Below, piece by piece: positions 35,578 to 43,437 of a stretch of DNA of 58,021 nucleotides. The DNA comes from SBAX01 sp043806315. GTDB taxonomy: Bacteria > Planctomycetota > Phycisphaerae > UBA1845. The notes beneath the pieces were generated by a model. It was not told where the DNA came from, ran no database searches, and saw nothing but the letters and a program-made list of their open reading frames with translations. Numbering within the stretch: the first letter of the stretch is position 1; the number at the start of each line of letters is the position of its first letter. Both the position numbers and the translations under genes were made by a program. The DNA is taken from the NCBI GenBank assembly GCA_043806315.1, contig JAZDHF010000017.1, positions 1 through 58,021 on the forward strand. The letters run 5' to 3'.

Positions 35578-36132
35578 CTATACCCCCCACCATCCGAACA
35601 TTTTGGCCGCCAAGATCAGCAACGTTCCGGCCGTGAGCGGCACACCGTAGGGAAGCAATTGGGACGTCGTCCCGAAGCTCCTGGCCGACCCGACCTCACT
35701 GAATGCCGCTTGCGGGGTGGAGACCTTCGCCAGAATCACCCCGATGTTGACACAGGCCATCCGCAGACGCCCCGTCGACAAAATCATTACCACGGCCGCA
35801 ACTCCGCCGATCACCGCGCCCAGTGCGAAGGAATACAGCGTCAGCAGCGGACCTAACCAGACGCCGATCGCGGCCATCAACTTCACGTCGCCCGCGCCCA
35901 TCCCGTGCATCAACCACGGAACGATGAGCAGTCCGAACCCCGTCAGCAGACCCCAGAATCCGACGGTCAGTCCGGAAGTTCCGAAGTAACAACCCTGGAC
36001 GACCAGGCCAACCGCGATCAGCAGGGCATTGAGCCAGTTGGGCACGCGCTTCTGCGAATAATCAATCCATGAGGCCAGTAGAATACCGGGTATAAGAATC
36101 GCGCAAGTCGTGTGCCAGAAACCGAATTCCAT
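35578..36132 (-). CDS. cpaA: Prepilin peptidase of the Tad locus (TadV/CpaA)
   Basis: 184 residues, polytopic. The two catalytic aspartates of the type IV prepilin peptidase family are D24 (SWIDYSQKRVPNW) and D82 in GAGDVK. The N-terminal methyltransferase half of PilD is missing, as in all TadV/CpaA enzymes. It cleaves the Flp prepilins, whose genes follow on the same strand, and TadE. Immediately upstream of tadE in the transcript. Confidence 0.9.
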   Translation of the reverse strand: MEFGFWHTTCAILIPGILLASWIDYSQKRVPNWLNALLIAVGLVVQGCYFGTSGLTVGFWGLLTGFGLLIVPWLMHGMGAGDVKLMAAIGVWLGPLLTLYSFALGAVIGGVAAVVMILSTGRLRMACVNIGVILAKVSTPQAAFSEVGSARSFGTTSQLLPYGVPLTAGTLLILAAKMFGWWGV

Positions 36133-36227
36133 AGGAAATTACTCCAGCCCCAAACGGGCAATGCCGGCGAACCCGGTAGAAGTCTACGATATGCAACCTC
36201 GCTGCGACGGAACGTCTGAGAACCTCG

Positions 36228-36306
36228 TTTCAAAGTTCAAAGTTCAAAGTTCGAAGAACCGGCCCGTCGCGTCAGAGTTCTTTTGAACTTTGAACTTTGA
36301 ACTTCA
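36228..36306. repeat. Inverted pair of tandem-word arms (word near AAAGTTC) between flp and cpaA
   Basis: Left arm 36228-36258 repeats TTTCAAAGTTCAAAGTTCAA; right arm 36275-36306 repeats TTTTGAACTTTGAACTTTGA. The 16-base loop gives a near-perfect long hairpin, the cleanest of its kind here. The spacer 36133-36425 holds nothing else recognisable. Confidence 0.85.
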
Positions 36307-36425
36307 GGAAAAAGCAGGCCGGTGGGCGCCGCCGCATCCGACGGCGCCCACCGGTTCCCCCGTCCTGGCCTTTCGAACTCGCGGGCGTTAGACGTGACTC
36401 AGCGCCCCGCGAGGCGAACCGAGGC

Positions 36426-36614
36426 TTAGGTACTGGTGCCCGTCGGCAGGCTGCTGTCCACGTTCGTGAAGATCGTATCGACCGTGGTGCCGAGCCCGGT
36501 AATCGCGCCGAGGGCGACGATAATAATCAGGGCAAGCATCACGGCGTACTCGGTCGCCGTCGGGCCGTCTTCAGACCGCAGAAAGTTCTTTGCACGGTTC
36601 AGGAAATTACTCAT
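36426..36614 (-). CDS. flp: Flp-type IVb pilin 1
   Basis: 62 residues from the ATG at 36614, preceded by GGAGAGGAG. The Flp motif is clear: SEDGPTATEYAVMLALIIIV, with cleavage expected before the hydrophobic helix and Glu-Tyr inside it. It is the major subunit of the Tad pilus, processed by CpaA. The C-terminus (SSLPTGTST) is short and variable. The paralogue at 37015-37200 shares EDGPTATEYAV. The longer ORF to 36707 is not supported. Confidence 0.93.
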   Translation of the reverse strand: MSNFLNRAKNFLRSEDGPTATEYAVMLALIIIVALGAITGLGTTVDTIFTNVDSSLPTGTST

Positions 36615-37014
36615 ACGTTGACTCCTCTCCTGTAGGGGGCTGCTCGCGGCAGCCCAAGGTAAATTCGAAGGTTGCTCAGGCGCCGCGACCGGGCCTGACC
36701 CCTCCACTTAACCGCTCGAACCTCCTAAGGGCACGAGCTTGAACCACTCGATTGGACTTACTTCGCGTCTGAGGGAGTCGGATCGGAAGGGATGAATCGC
36801 CTCCTCCCCCGCCGACCGACGACGTACAACCGTCGTCTCCCCCTCCACTAGTCAAACCTACGAAACAAAGGCTTCGCGGGCAAACGGTTTCCGTGAATCT
36901 CTTGGCCTCGCACTGCGAATCTGGACGCCGGCGATCTTCGTCACCGGCTCATCGCGGCGCGAAACCCGGCTGCCACGCACTGCGGACGCCCTCAACTGTG
37001 CTACGTTTCTCATG
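36615..37014. other. 400-base spacer between the two pilin genes
   Basis: No coding frame with support on either strand and no clear hairpin. It probably holds the leader and promoter of pilin 1, but no convincing promoter pair was identified. Confidence 0.4.
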
Positions 37015-37200
37015 CTACGAACCGCTGGCGGGCACGGTGCTGGCGATGCTCGTGTATAAGTTGTCCATGTGCGCACCGAAGCTGCTTAGCGCCCCGATGA
37101 CGGCCACACAGATCACCGCAATCAAAACGGCATATTCCGTCGCGGTCGGACCATCTTCGGATCCCACGAACCGCCGCAGTCTTTGGCAAAACGCATTCAC
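37015..37200 (-). CDS. flp: Flp-type IVb pilin 2
   Basis: 61 residues from a GTG at 37200. The GTG is chosen because GGAGAGGAG, the same ribosome site as in pilin 1, lies at the right distance; the ATG at 37227 lies upstream of this site. The core SEDGPTATEYAVLIAVICVA is the Flp pilin motif. Two pilin genes in one locus suggest a major and an alternative subunit, or a recent duplication followed by divergence of the C-terminal parts. Confidence 0.9.
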   Translation of the reverse strand: MNAFCQRLRRFVGSEDGPTATEYAVLIAVICVAVIGALSSFGAHMDNLYTSIASTVPASGS

Positions 37201-37444
37201 GGTCGCGCTCCTCTCCCGAACTTCCATCAGCGGCGGCGCGTGACGCGCACTCCGCCGCTTCAGAAGTATCCAATCTCAGCATCGAATACGTTCACCCCCT
37301 CCGCAAGCGAAAACCGCCGGCCGATCCGGAAAAAACCGACCAGCCCGCACTGAACGCGGTTATCGGAGCCGCGCCTGCGTCAGAATCGTGTCGTACCTTG
37401 TAGGCGGCTTCAAGCAGTTCTGATATGCGGACGATAGGTGCGCG

Positions 37445-38353
37445 ATGCGCATGAATTGGCCGGTTGCCGTACTTGATCGCCTCACCGCCGCGGCCCACGT
37501 CGACGGCGGGTGGGGATATCTCGCGGGCGCCGCGCCATGCACTGAGCCGACTTGTCTCGCCTGTCTGGCGCTATCGGCCTATAAGACCGACACAGAAACC
37601 TACGCACGAGGACTGGCGTGGCTCGCCCGACTGCAACGTCCCGACGGCAGTGTCCCGGTTGCCTCGAACGTCACGTCTCCCTGTTGGACCACGGGGCTGG
37701 CTGTATTGGCCTGGTCTGCGTCCATCGGCGAAACCGCCGTAGACTGCCACGCGCAGATTGAGAAAGCCGCCGCTTGGTTACTCCGAACTTATGGCAAAAC
37801 GATTGCACCCAACCCACGAGTCTATGGCCACGACCCTACCTTGACAGGATGGGGCTGGGTCGAAAACTCCCATTCCTGGGTCGAACCAACCGCGTACGCA
37901 GTCCTCGCTCTCCGTGCCGCCGGAAAGGAAAAGCACCCACGAGTACGGGACGGCATTCGACTGATCTTGGATCGCGCCATTCCGACTGGCGGGTGGAATT
38001 ATGGGAATACCCGTGTTTTCGCAAACACCCTGCGGCCATTTCCCGGTCCCACGGGGATCGCTCTCACGGCGCTGGGAGGAGAGCCGTCCGATTCGCGCAT
38101 TGATTCGGGCATCGCCTATTTAATCCCTGAACTGCCACGCGTGCGTGCTCCACTCTCGTTGAGTTGGGGATTAATGGGACTTTCCGCCCGGGGCAAGCGC
38201 CCGGACGAATCTCCGCAATGGCTTGAGGAGTGCGCCCGGCGCGTTCTTCGCAGCACGCCCAACGCCATGAACGACGCCCTCCTGCTCTTGGCCGACGCGG
38301 ATCATTGCCCGATCACCCATCGTTCACTGGAGGTTGCGACGACCAATGGATGA
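37445..38353 (+). CDS. Prenyltransferase/squalene-cyclase-like alpha-alpha barrel protein
   Basis: 302 residues; ATGs at 37445 and 37451 are both possible. Repeated helical motifs of the terpene cyclase/prenyltransferase beta-subunit type are present: DGGWGYLAG, ARLQRPDGSVPVA, TGWGWVENSHSWVEPTAYAV, TGGWNYGN and LSLSWGLMGLSARG. The QW-like repeats are present, but no DxDD cyclase motif was seen. Function is unknown. Its last eight bases overlap the start of a DUF362 protein, so the two are co-translated. Confidence 0.78.
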   Translation: MRMNWPVAVLDRLTAAAHVDGGWGYLAGAAPCTEPTCLACLALSAYKTDTETYARGLAWLARLQRPDGSVPVASNVTSPCWTTGLAVLAWSASIGETAVDCHAQIEKAAAWLLRTYGKTIAPNPRVYGHDPTLTGWGWVENSHSWVEPTAYAVLALRAAGKEKHPRVRDGIRLILDRAIPTGGWNYGNTRVFANTLRPFPGPTGIALTALGGEPSDSRIDSGIAYLIPELPRVRAPLSLSWGLMGLSARGKRPDESPQWLEECARRVLRSTPNAMNDALLLLADADHCPITHRSLEVATTNG

Positions 38354-39383
38354 CGCAGTCTACAACTCCGTCGCAACTGCCGCGAGTCGGAAACTGTCGC
38401 GCCGCGAAATGCTCGGCGTCGGCGGTGCGCTGCTCCTGGGCGGCGGGATCGCAACCGGATTTCGCTGGGCCTCAGGGCATGAACGTGGAATGCGCGCCGA
38501 GGTCTTCATCGGCAAGGCGCGCGACTATCACGCCGATTTCACATTTATCATTCAAGAGGGATTCGCCGCACTCGGGATCGGACGGGGGGATATCCAAGGA
38601 AAGCGGATCCTGCTGAAACCGAACCTGGTCGAGACGGCCCCGGGTCAGGCCCACATCAACACCCATCCGGCGGTGATCGTCGGCGCGGTCGAAGCCCTGC
38701 GCCGTCTCGACGCCCGTGCCGTCATCGTGGCCGAGGGACATGGACACCACCGCGACAGTCGGCTGATTCTCGATGAATCCGGAACGGGCGCGGCCTTGGA
38801 AGAGGCCGGCGCGGACTTTGTCGATCTGAATCACGACGAGTTCGTCGCCGTGCCCAACAGAGGCGGCTGGACGAACCTCGCACCGCTCTACCTCCCGAAA
38901 ACGCTGCTCAGCGCGGATTGGGTGATCTCCGTTCCCAAACTGAAAACCCATCATTGGGCCGGCGTCACCTGCTCGATGAAAAACCTCTTCGGGGTGATGC
39001 CCGGCGTGGTGTACGGCTGGCCCAAGAACGTCCTGCACTACGCGGGCATCCCGGAGTCCATCCTCGACATCAACGCGACCGTCAAGCCCTCGCTCGCCAT
39101 CGTTGACGCCGTCGTGGGCATGGAAGGCGACGGGCCGATCATGGGCACGCCGAAGGAGGTCGGCTGCATCGTCATGGGCCGCAATCTGCCCGCCGTCGAC
39201 GCCACCTGCGTGCGAATGATGGACCTCAACCCTTACGGCGTCCCTTACCTCGCCCAGGCCTCCGGACGCCTCGGTCCCATCCACGAATCCAACATCGCTC
39301 AACGCGGCGAGCCGATCGCCGCCCTGCGTACCCGCTTTCAACTCCTCGACGCCCCACACCTCAAATCCGTCGCCTCGAGTTAG
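38346..39383 (+). CDS. DUF362 domain protein with Tat signal
   Basis: 345 residues; the ATG at 38346 has GGAGG upstream and overlaps the previous gene. A twin-arginine signal is evident (LSRREMLGVGG, then a hydrophobic run), so the folded protein is exported. The DUF362 core follows: KRILLKPNLVETAPG, INTHPAVIVGAVEALRRL, PKLKTHHWAGVTCSMKNLFG and DAVVGMEGDGPIMG. Such proteins often carry a cofactor or iron-sulphur cluster; no ferredoxin CxxCxxC is present here. The role is unknown. Pairing with a cyclase-like protein seems a planctomycete habit (recollection). Confidence 0.85.
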   Translation: MDDAVYNSVATAASRKLSRREMLGVGGALLLGGGIATGFRWASGHERGMRAEVFIGKARDYHADFTFIIQEGFAALGIGRGDIQGKRILLKPNLVETAPGQAHINTHPAVIVGAVEALRRLDARAVIVAEGHGHHRDSRLILDESGTGAALEEAGADFVDLNHDEFVAVPNRGGWTNLAPLYLPKTLLSADWVISVPKLKTHHWAGVTCSMKNLFGVMPGVVYGWPKNVLHYAGIPESILDINATVKPSLAIVDAVVGMEGDGPIMGTPKEVGCIVMGRNLPAVDATCVRMMDLNPYGVPYLAQASGRLGPIHESNIAQRGEPIAALRTRFQLLDAPHLKSVASS

Positions 39384-39489
39384 AGTGAAGTGAGGCCCTG
39401 GACGAGCCGCACTAATCTCGATACATAGGCGGAAACAAGCATAAGAAAGCCCTTGACATGGCGTTAGTCGCAAGGTAGGAGTTGTGTGC

Positions 39490-39942
39490 ATGGTCGCAAA
39501 ATACTCGCCGCCGTTCATCTCGCTGGCACTCGTGGTCCTTCTGACCGGGTGTTCGGCCCGTCACCACGCTCAAGACGTACAGTCCGGTCTGGAGGGCGAC
39601 CGTCTCACGGTCGGCGCCGTCCAGCGCGAAATCCATAAGGGCATGAGCGGGAGCGAGGTTCTGGAGACCCTGGGGAGTCCCAACGTCGTGTCCACGGATG
39701 AGGCCGGTCGCGAAGTCTGGGTCTACGACAAGTTCGCCACCGACGTCGTCGCTTCCGGCAGTAGCTGGTCGATCTTCGGCCTGGGCGGCGGATTCGGACA
39801 CAGCGGCGCGGGCGGAGGAGGAATCGGGGCCGGGGGCAGCGCCGGTGCGGCTTCCACGAGCCAGCGGACGCTCACCATCATCATCAAGTTCGACCAAGAG
39901 AAGAAGGTGCGCGACTTCGCGTATCACTCGTCCCGTTTTTAG
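39490..39942 (+). CDS. SmpA/OmlA (BamE-like) lipoprotein
   Basis: 150 residues from the ATG at 39490, with AGGAG about ten bases upstream; a GTG at 39484 is the alternative. Lipobox VLLTGCS gives an outer-membrane lipoprotein. The BamE-like fold is visible in VGAVQREIHKGMSGSEVLET and LGSPNVVSTDEAGREVWVYD, then a Gly-rich stretch and a final strand (LTIIIKFDQEKKVRDFAYHS). A structural role near the outer membrane is likely. First of three small lipoprotein genes. Confidence 0.8.
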   Translation: MVAKYSPPFISLALVVLLTGCSARHHAQDVQSGLEGDRLTVGAVQREIHKGMSGSEVLETLGSPNVVSTDEAGREVWVYDKFATDVVASGSSWSIFGLGGGFGHSGAGGGGIGAGGSAGAASTSQRTLTIIIKFDQEKKVRDFAYHSSRF

Positions 39943-39951
39943 AAGCCGAAA

Positions 39952-40491
39952 ATGTCCCGACGGTCGATCACTTCCAAGGTGTGGATCGGCGGACTTCTGG
40001 CGACGGGTGACCTGTGCGGTTGCGCGCCGCACATCCCGCCGAATGCCCTGGCCATGCGCCCCCAGTCGCTGGAGTGGCGTCAGCGCAGCACGCGGCGGTT
40101 CTTCACCACCGATGAAAAGCAGATTCTGGCCGCGTCCGCCGGAACACTGCAAGACCTGGGCTTTACGATCGACAATACCAGATCGGAGCTGGGCCTGATC
40201 GTCGCCTCCAAAGACCGTACGGCCGTCGAAGGCGGACAAGTCGCGGGCAAGGTGGTCATGGCCATCGTCTTCCGGGCCGACGTGCCCATCGACCGCAACC
40301 AGAAGTTCCGTGCCTCGGTCGTGACCCATCCGAGTGGAAACGAGATCGCCGTGCGGGTCACCTTCCAACGAATCGTCTGGAACGACCGCAACGAGGTTTC
40401 CAAGTTGGAATTGTTGGACGACCCCAAGATGTACCAGGAGTTCTTCGAGAAACTGTCGCAGGCCGTCTTTCTGGAGGCGCATCAGATATGA
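39952..40491 (+). CDS. Lipoprotein of unknown function (paralogue of the next gene)
   Basis: 179 residues. The N-terminus is a short signal with LATGDLCGCAP, a likely lipid attachment site. The mature part contains ILAASAGTLQDLGFTIDNTR and SELGLIVASKDR, then YQEFFEKLSQAVFLEAHQI. The next gene carries the same TLQDLGFxID and YQQFFDALGKAMFLAAQ pattern, so the two are paralogues. No enzymatic motif. Its stop overlaps the next start (ATGA). Confidence 0.7.
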   Translation: MSRRSITSKVWIGGLLATGDLCGCAPHIPPNALAMRPQSLEWRQRSTRRFFTTDEKQILAASAGTLQDLGFTIDNTRSELGLIVASKDRTAVEGGQVAGKVVMAIVFRADVPIDRNQKFRASVVTHPSGNEIAVRVTFQRIVWNDRNEVSKLELLDDPKMYQEFFEKLSQAVFLEAHQI

Positions 40492-40913
40492 CACGGAGCG
40501 GCGTCGGCTTCGGTTTGTATTGCCTTTGCGTCTGCGCCGTGCCGGCGTGTCAATCCTCGAAGGCGGAGCTTCTCAAGGCCGACTCCAGCGCCGTCAAGCT
40601 CCGCAGCATCCAGACCCGGGCGTTCGACACCACCGACAAGACGGCGACGCTCCGCACGGCGATGGCCACGCTGCAGGACCTCGGCTTCGTAATCGACAGC
40701 GCCGACGACGTCATCGGAACGGTGAGCGCCACGAAGCTGGACCGATACGCCTTACGGATGACGGTTACGGTGCGTCCTCGCGGGACGACGCAACTGCTCG
40801 TTCGAGCCAACGCCCAATACGGCCTTCGCGCCGTGGAAGACCCCCAACCCTACCAGCAGTTCTTCGATGCCTTGGGCAAGGCCATGTTCCTCGCCGCCCA
40901 GGAAGTTGACTAG
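40488..40913 (+). CDS. Lipoprotein of unknown function (paralogue of the previous gene)
   Basis: 141 residues, starting on the ATGA overlap. The signal ends at CAVPACQSS (lipobox). TATLRTAMATLQDLGFVIDS and YQQFFDALGKAMFLAAQ match the preceding protein. Together with the BamE-like protein the three genes form one small lipoprotein operon. Function unknown. Confidence 0.7.
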   Translation: MTRSGVGFGLYCLCVCAVPACQSSKAELLKADSSAVKLRSIQTRAFDTTDKTATLRTAMATLQDLGFVIDSADDVIGTVSATKLDRYALRMTVTVRPRGTTQLLVRANAQYGLRAVEDPQPYQQFFDALGKAMFLAAQEVD

Positions 40914-40919
40914 TCGATC

Positions 40920-41627
40920 TCATCGCGTCCAAAGCGCCTTCGCCCGGGCGTAGTCTTCCGGCGTGTCGATCTCCACCGCCCGCAGATTCCCGATCGGGGC
41001 GGCCACGAACACGTGTCGATCCAGAATGTCATTCAGCGCCGACTCAAAGAAGAGGTCCCGTCGCGCACCCTCTTCGTTATAGCGCCGTAGCGACTCGACC
41101 AGGCCCGCACACGCCGATGGATCAAACTTGGCGACTCCGATGAACTCCCCCAGCGCGTCCTGCGGAGGAACATCTTTGCCAATGCGTGTAATCCGCCCGG
41201 CTCGGTCCACTTTGACCTTCACCTCCTCCGCTCCGCAGGGCTTGGTGTCCACCGCGAGCGCCGAGTCCGACCGCCGCAGCAGCAATGAGAGCAGCGGCCG
41301 CTCAAACCAGACATCGCCGTTGAAATAGAGAATCCCCTCGTCCAGATAGTCGCGGGCCAGCCACAAGGAATGCACCGTGTTGGTGGCGGCATAATCCTCA
41401 TTGACGACGAGCCGGCAGCTCACGGCCTCACCGAGAACGGCGCGCTCCACCAACTCCCGCCGGTATCCGACCACGATGACCACGTCGTGAATGCCGTATT
41501 CGAGAATGGATTGGAGGATGTTCCCGAGCAGTGTCCCCTCAGGGCACGGCAGAAGGCACTTGGGCCTGTCCCACCCCGTCGACGCGAGCCGCCGCCCCTG
41601 CCCCGCTGCCAGGATCACCGCTTTCAT
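40920..41627 (-). CDS. Sugar-phosphate nucleotidyltransferase-like protein
   Basis: 235 residues. The N-terminus KAVILAAGQGRRL with DRPKCLLP is the nucleotide-binding signature of NTP transferases (LicC/RfbA type); ILYFNGDVWFERPL holds the metal-binding Asp, and VEIDTPEDYARAKALW is the usual end. It should join a sugar or choline phosphate to CMP or UMP for envelope polymers. Its start is eight bases past the gpsA stop, so the two are co-transcribed. Confidence 0.88.
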   Translation of the reverse strand: MKAVILAAGQGRRLASTGWDRPKCLLPCPEGTLLGNILQSILEYGIHDVVIVVGYRRELVERAVLGEAVSCRLVVNEDYAATNTVHSLWLARDYLDEGILYFNGDVWFERPLLSLLLRRSDSALAVDTKPCGAEEVKVKVDRAGRITRIGKDVPPQDALGEFIGVAKFDPSACAGLVESLRRYNEEGARRDLFFESALNDILDRHVFVAAPIGNLRAVEIDTPEDYARAKALWTR

Positions 41628-41635
41628 GGACCGGA

Positions 41636-42619
41636 CTAGATCGACGCGATCAGGCCCGCGATCTCCCTCCGCAGGTCGCAGCGCCGGCCGCGCAAAATCG
41701 CGTTCACCATATGAAAAAGGGGAATCGAAACGTCCAACGCCCAGAGGGTCTCGATGGTCTGCGACATGGCCACTCCCTCCACGGTCATTCGCACTTCGTC
41801 CAGCGCTTGGGGCAACGTCCTCCCCTTGGCCAGCAACGTCCCCAACTGCCGATTGCGACTGTCCGGGCTGATGCAGGTGGTAATCAAATCGGCGGCCCCG
41901 GAGATGCCGAAGGCCACGCTCTCCGGAATCCCAAAAAACGACGCCACCGCGGCGAGCTCCTTCAGTCCCTCGGTCATGAGCACGCCCTGGACGTTGGCCC
42001 CCAACTCGAGTCCTTCCGCCAGACCCGCCGCGATCGCCACGATCCCCTTCAAGGCCGCACAGATCTCGTGGTGCTGCGGATTGCGGCTCACCTCGAACGA
42101 GATCACGTCGTTGCGCAGCGTATCCTTGACCAGGGCGAGGTGCATCAGGTCCTCGCAGGCGAGGATGGCTTTGGTCGGCTTTCCCTGTGCCACCTCATTG
42201 GCAATGGTCGGGCCGGTGAGCACCACCACCGAAGCGCCGGGGATTTCGCTGCGGATGACCTCGCTCATGGTCCGTTGCTGTTCGGCGTCGAAGCCCTTCG
42301 ACACACTGAGGACCAACGGACGGACCGCGTGCTGCCCAAGTTCTTTCGCCACGGTCCGCACCTGCCCCGACGGCACGGCGAGAACCAACAGCGTCCGGTT
42401 GGGATCGAAGTCGGTCGCGTACTTTTCCTCGACGATCATGGACACCGGAATCGGGCGTGGGTCGATCGGCGACGGGCCGCTTCGGTTTTCGTTGAGCTGC
42501 TTGGCCGTCGCGGCGTCGATCGTCCACACCCGCGTCGGACGGTTCTTCGAAAAAAGCGACGCCAGCGTCAGCCCCCAGTTCCCCGACCCGATGACGATGA
42601 TCGCCTCGATCGAACGCAT
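41636..42619 (-). CDS. gpsA: Glycerol-3-phosphate dehydrogenase [NAD(P)+]
   Basis: 327 residues from the ATG at 42619 (MRSIEAIIVIGSGNWG); the long upstream frame is repeat DNA. GSGNWGLTLASLF is the NAD-binding loop, SVSKGFD and LTGPTIANEVAQGKPT are family segments, and AALKGIVAIAAGLAEGLELG contains the catalytic Lys. It makes sn-glycerol-3-phosphate for phospholipids. It lies in an operon with the nucleotidyltransferase. Confidence 0.93.
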   Translation of the reverse strand: MRSIEAIIVIGSGNWGLTLASLFSKNRPTRVWTIDAATAKQLNENRSGPSPIDPRPIPVSMIVEEKYATDFDPNRTLLVLAVPSGQVRTVAKELGQHAVRPLVLSVSKGFDAEQQRTMSEVIRSEIPGASVVVLTGPTIANEVAQGKPTKAILACEDLMHLALVKDTLRNDVISFEVSRNPQHHEICAALKGIVAIAAGLAEGLELGANVQGVLMTEGLKELAAVASFFGIPESVAFGISGAADLITTCISPDSRNRQLGTLLAKGRTLPQALDEVRMTVEGVAMSQTIETLWALDVSIPLFHMVNAILRGRRCDLRREIAGLIASI

Positions 42620-42669
42620 CCGCGCATCGTACGCTTGATATTGCGCGCCCGCAAGTTTGCCCGACGGCG

Positions 42670-42749
42670 CATGATCCGAACCCGGAGCGCAAGCGACGGG
42701 CCAACGGCCCAAGCGAACGGGCCCCGCGCTCGCGCTTGGGGTTCTGATG
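42670..42749. repeat. Inverted repeat with ATCCGAACCC word
   Basis: ATCCGAACCCGGAGCGCAAG (from 42670) is the approximate reverse complement of CGCGCTCGCGCTTGGGGTTC (ending near 42747). The same word occurs at 12794 beside another palindromic element. Confidence 0.6.
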
Positions 42750-42978
42750 AACGCGCCTTGACTCCGCCCAACGAACCGTGAACCCGCTTGCCACTCGCGC
42801 AACGGTTCACGCCGCTGGTACACACCGAGTTGCTCCTTACGGCGGCCAGTGGTCGCGTCCGTTTTCACCCGGGAGGCGCCAGCCCACGGACACGCGCGTC
42901 CCCACGAGGTAACGCATCCTGGAGTGTCGCCGGGCTCGCGCCCGGTGCTCTGACCCAGCGCTCTGAGGCCACGCGCAG

Positions 42979-43014
42979 AAAAAGGGCCTGGTGAGCAATC
43001 GCCCACCGGGCCCC
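42979..43014 (-). terminator. Intrinsic terminator after the 88-residue protein gene
   Basis: On the reverse strand GGGCCCGGTGGGCGA pairs with CTCACCAGGCCC and is followed by TTTTT. It sits about 40 bases after the stop at 43054. Nearly the same hairpin follows the selenoprotein gene at 43397-43432. Confidence 0.75.
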
Positions 43015-43053
43015 GTCGGATCTCACGTTGTCGGGTCGATGCCCCGACGTAGG

Positions 43054-43320
43054 CTACTGGCCTTTCTCTCGTCCGTCGCCCGTTTGCATCGGTTGCCCGT
43101 TCAGGTCCTCGACGCGGACGATGTGCAGCAATGTGCAATAAATCACTCGGTCGGCAATACGCACTCCTTCCCTTTCCGATAGGCCGATCTCGACCGTGGA
43201 ACGGGTCAAAAACGCCATCTCCGGGTGCCGAATGTCATAGGCGGTCCCGTCGCTGAAATACAAGCGAACCGGAACGAACGGGCGCCGGTCTAGAAGCTGT
43301 CTCAACTCTTCTGCACGCAT
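43054..43320 (-). CDS. Small conserved protein of unknown function (88 residues)
   Basis: 88 residues from the ATG at 43320 (MRAEELRQLLDRRPFVPVRL). The pattern LLDRRPFVPVRLYFSDG with YDIRHPEM is, from memory, common in short planctomycete proteins that are encoded singly or in tandem; no function is known. About half is beta strand, with no signal or membrane helix. It lies between two similar terminators, so it is transcribed alone. Confidence 0.65.
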   Translation of the reverse strand: MRAEELRQLLDRRPFVPVRLYFSDGTAYDIRHPEMAFLTRSTVEIGLSEREGVRIADRVIYCTLLHIVRVEDLNGQPMQTGDGREKGQ

Positions 43321-43396
43321 GACAACAAGAATGATACCTGTCCTATGGGAAGTCATCAACTCGCGATCTGACGCCTCCCCCCAAAAGCCGCGCAGC

Positions 43397-43432
43397 AAAA
43401 GGGCCCGGTGAGCATCGCGCCCGCCGGGCCCC
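43397..43432 (-). terminator. Intrinsic terminator after the thioredoxin-like selenoprotein gene
   Basis: On the reverse strand GGGCCCGGCGGGCGCG pairs with the strand ending CACCGGGCCC and is followed by TTTTG. The stop codon (43438-43440) lies just upstream. Confidence 0.8.
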
Positions 43433-43437
43433 AGCCG

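Larger units (their letters stand above)
42620..43053. other. 434-base spacer with palindromic repeats, no gene
   Basis: Holds the inverted pair 42670-42749 and the terminator at 42979-43014. A GAACCGT/ACGGTTC pair is also seen at about 42773 and 42804. No coding frame is supported. Confidence 0.5.
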
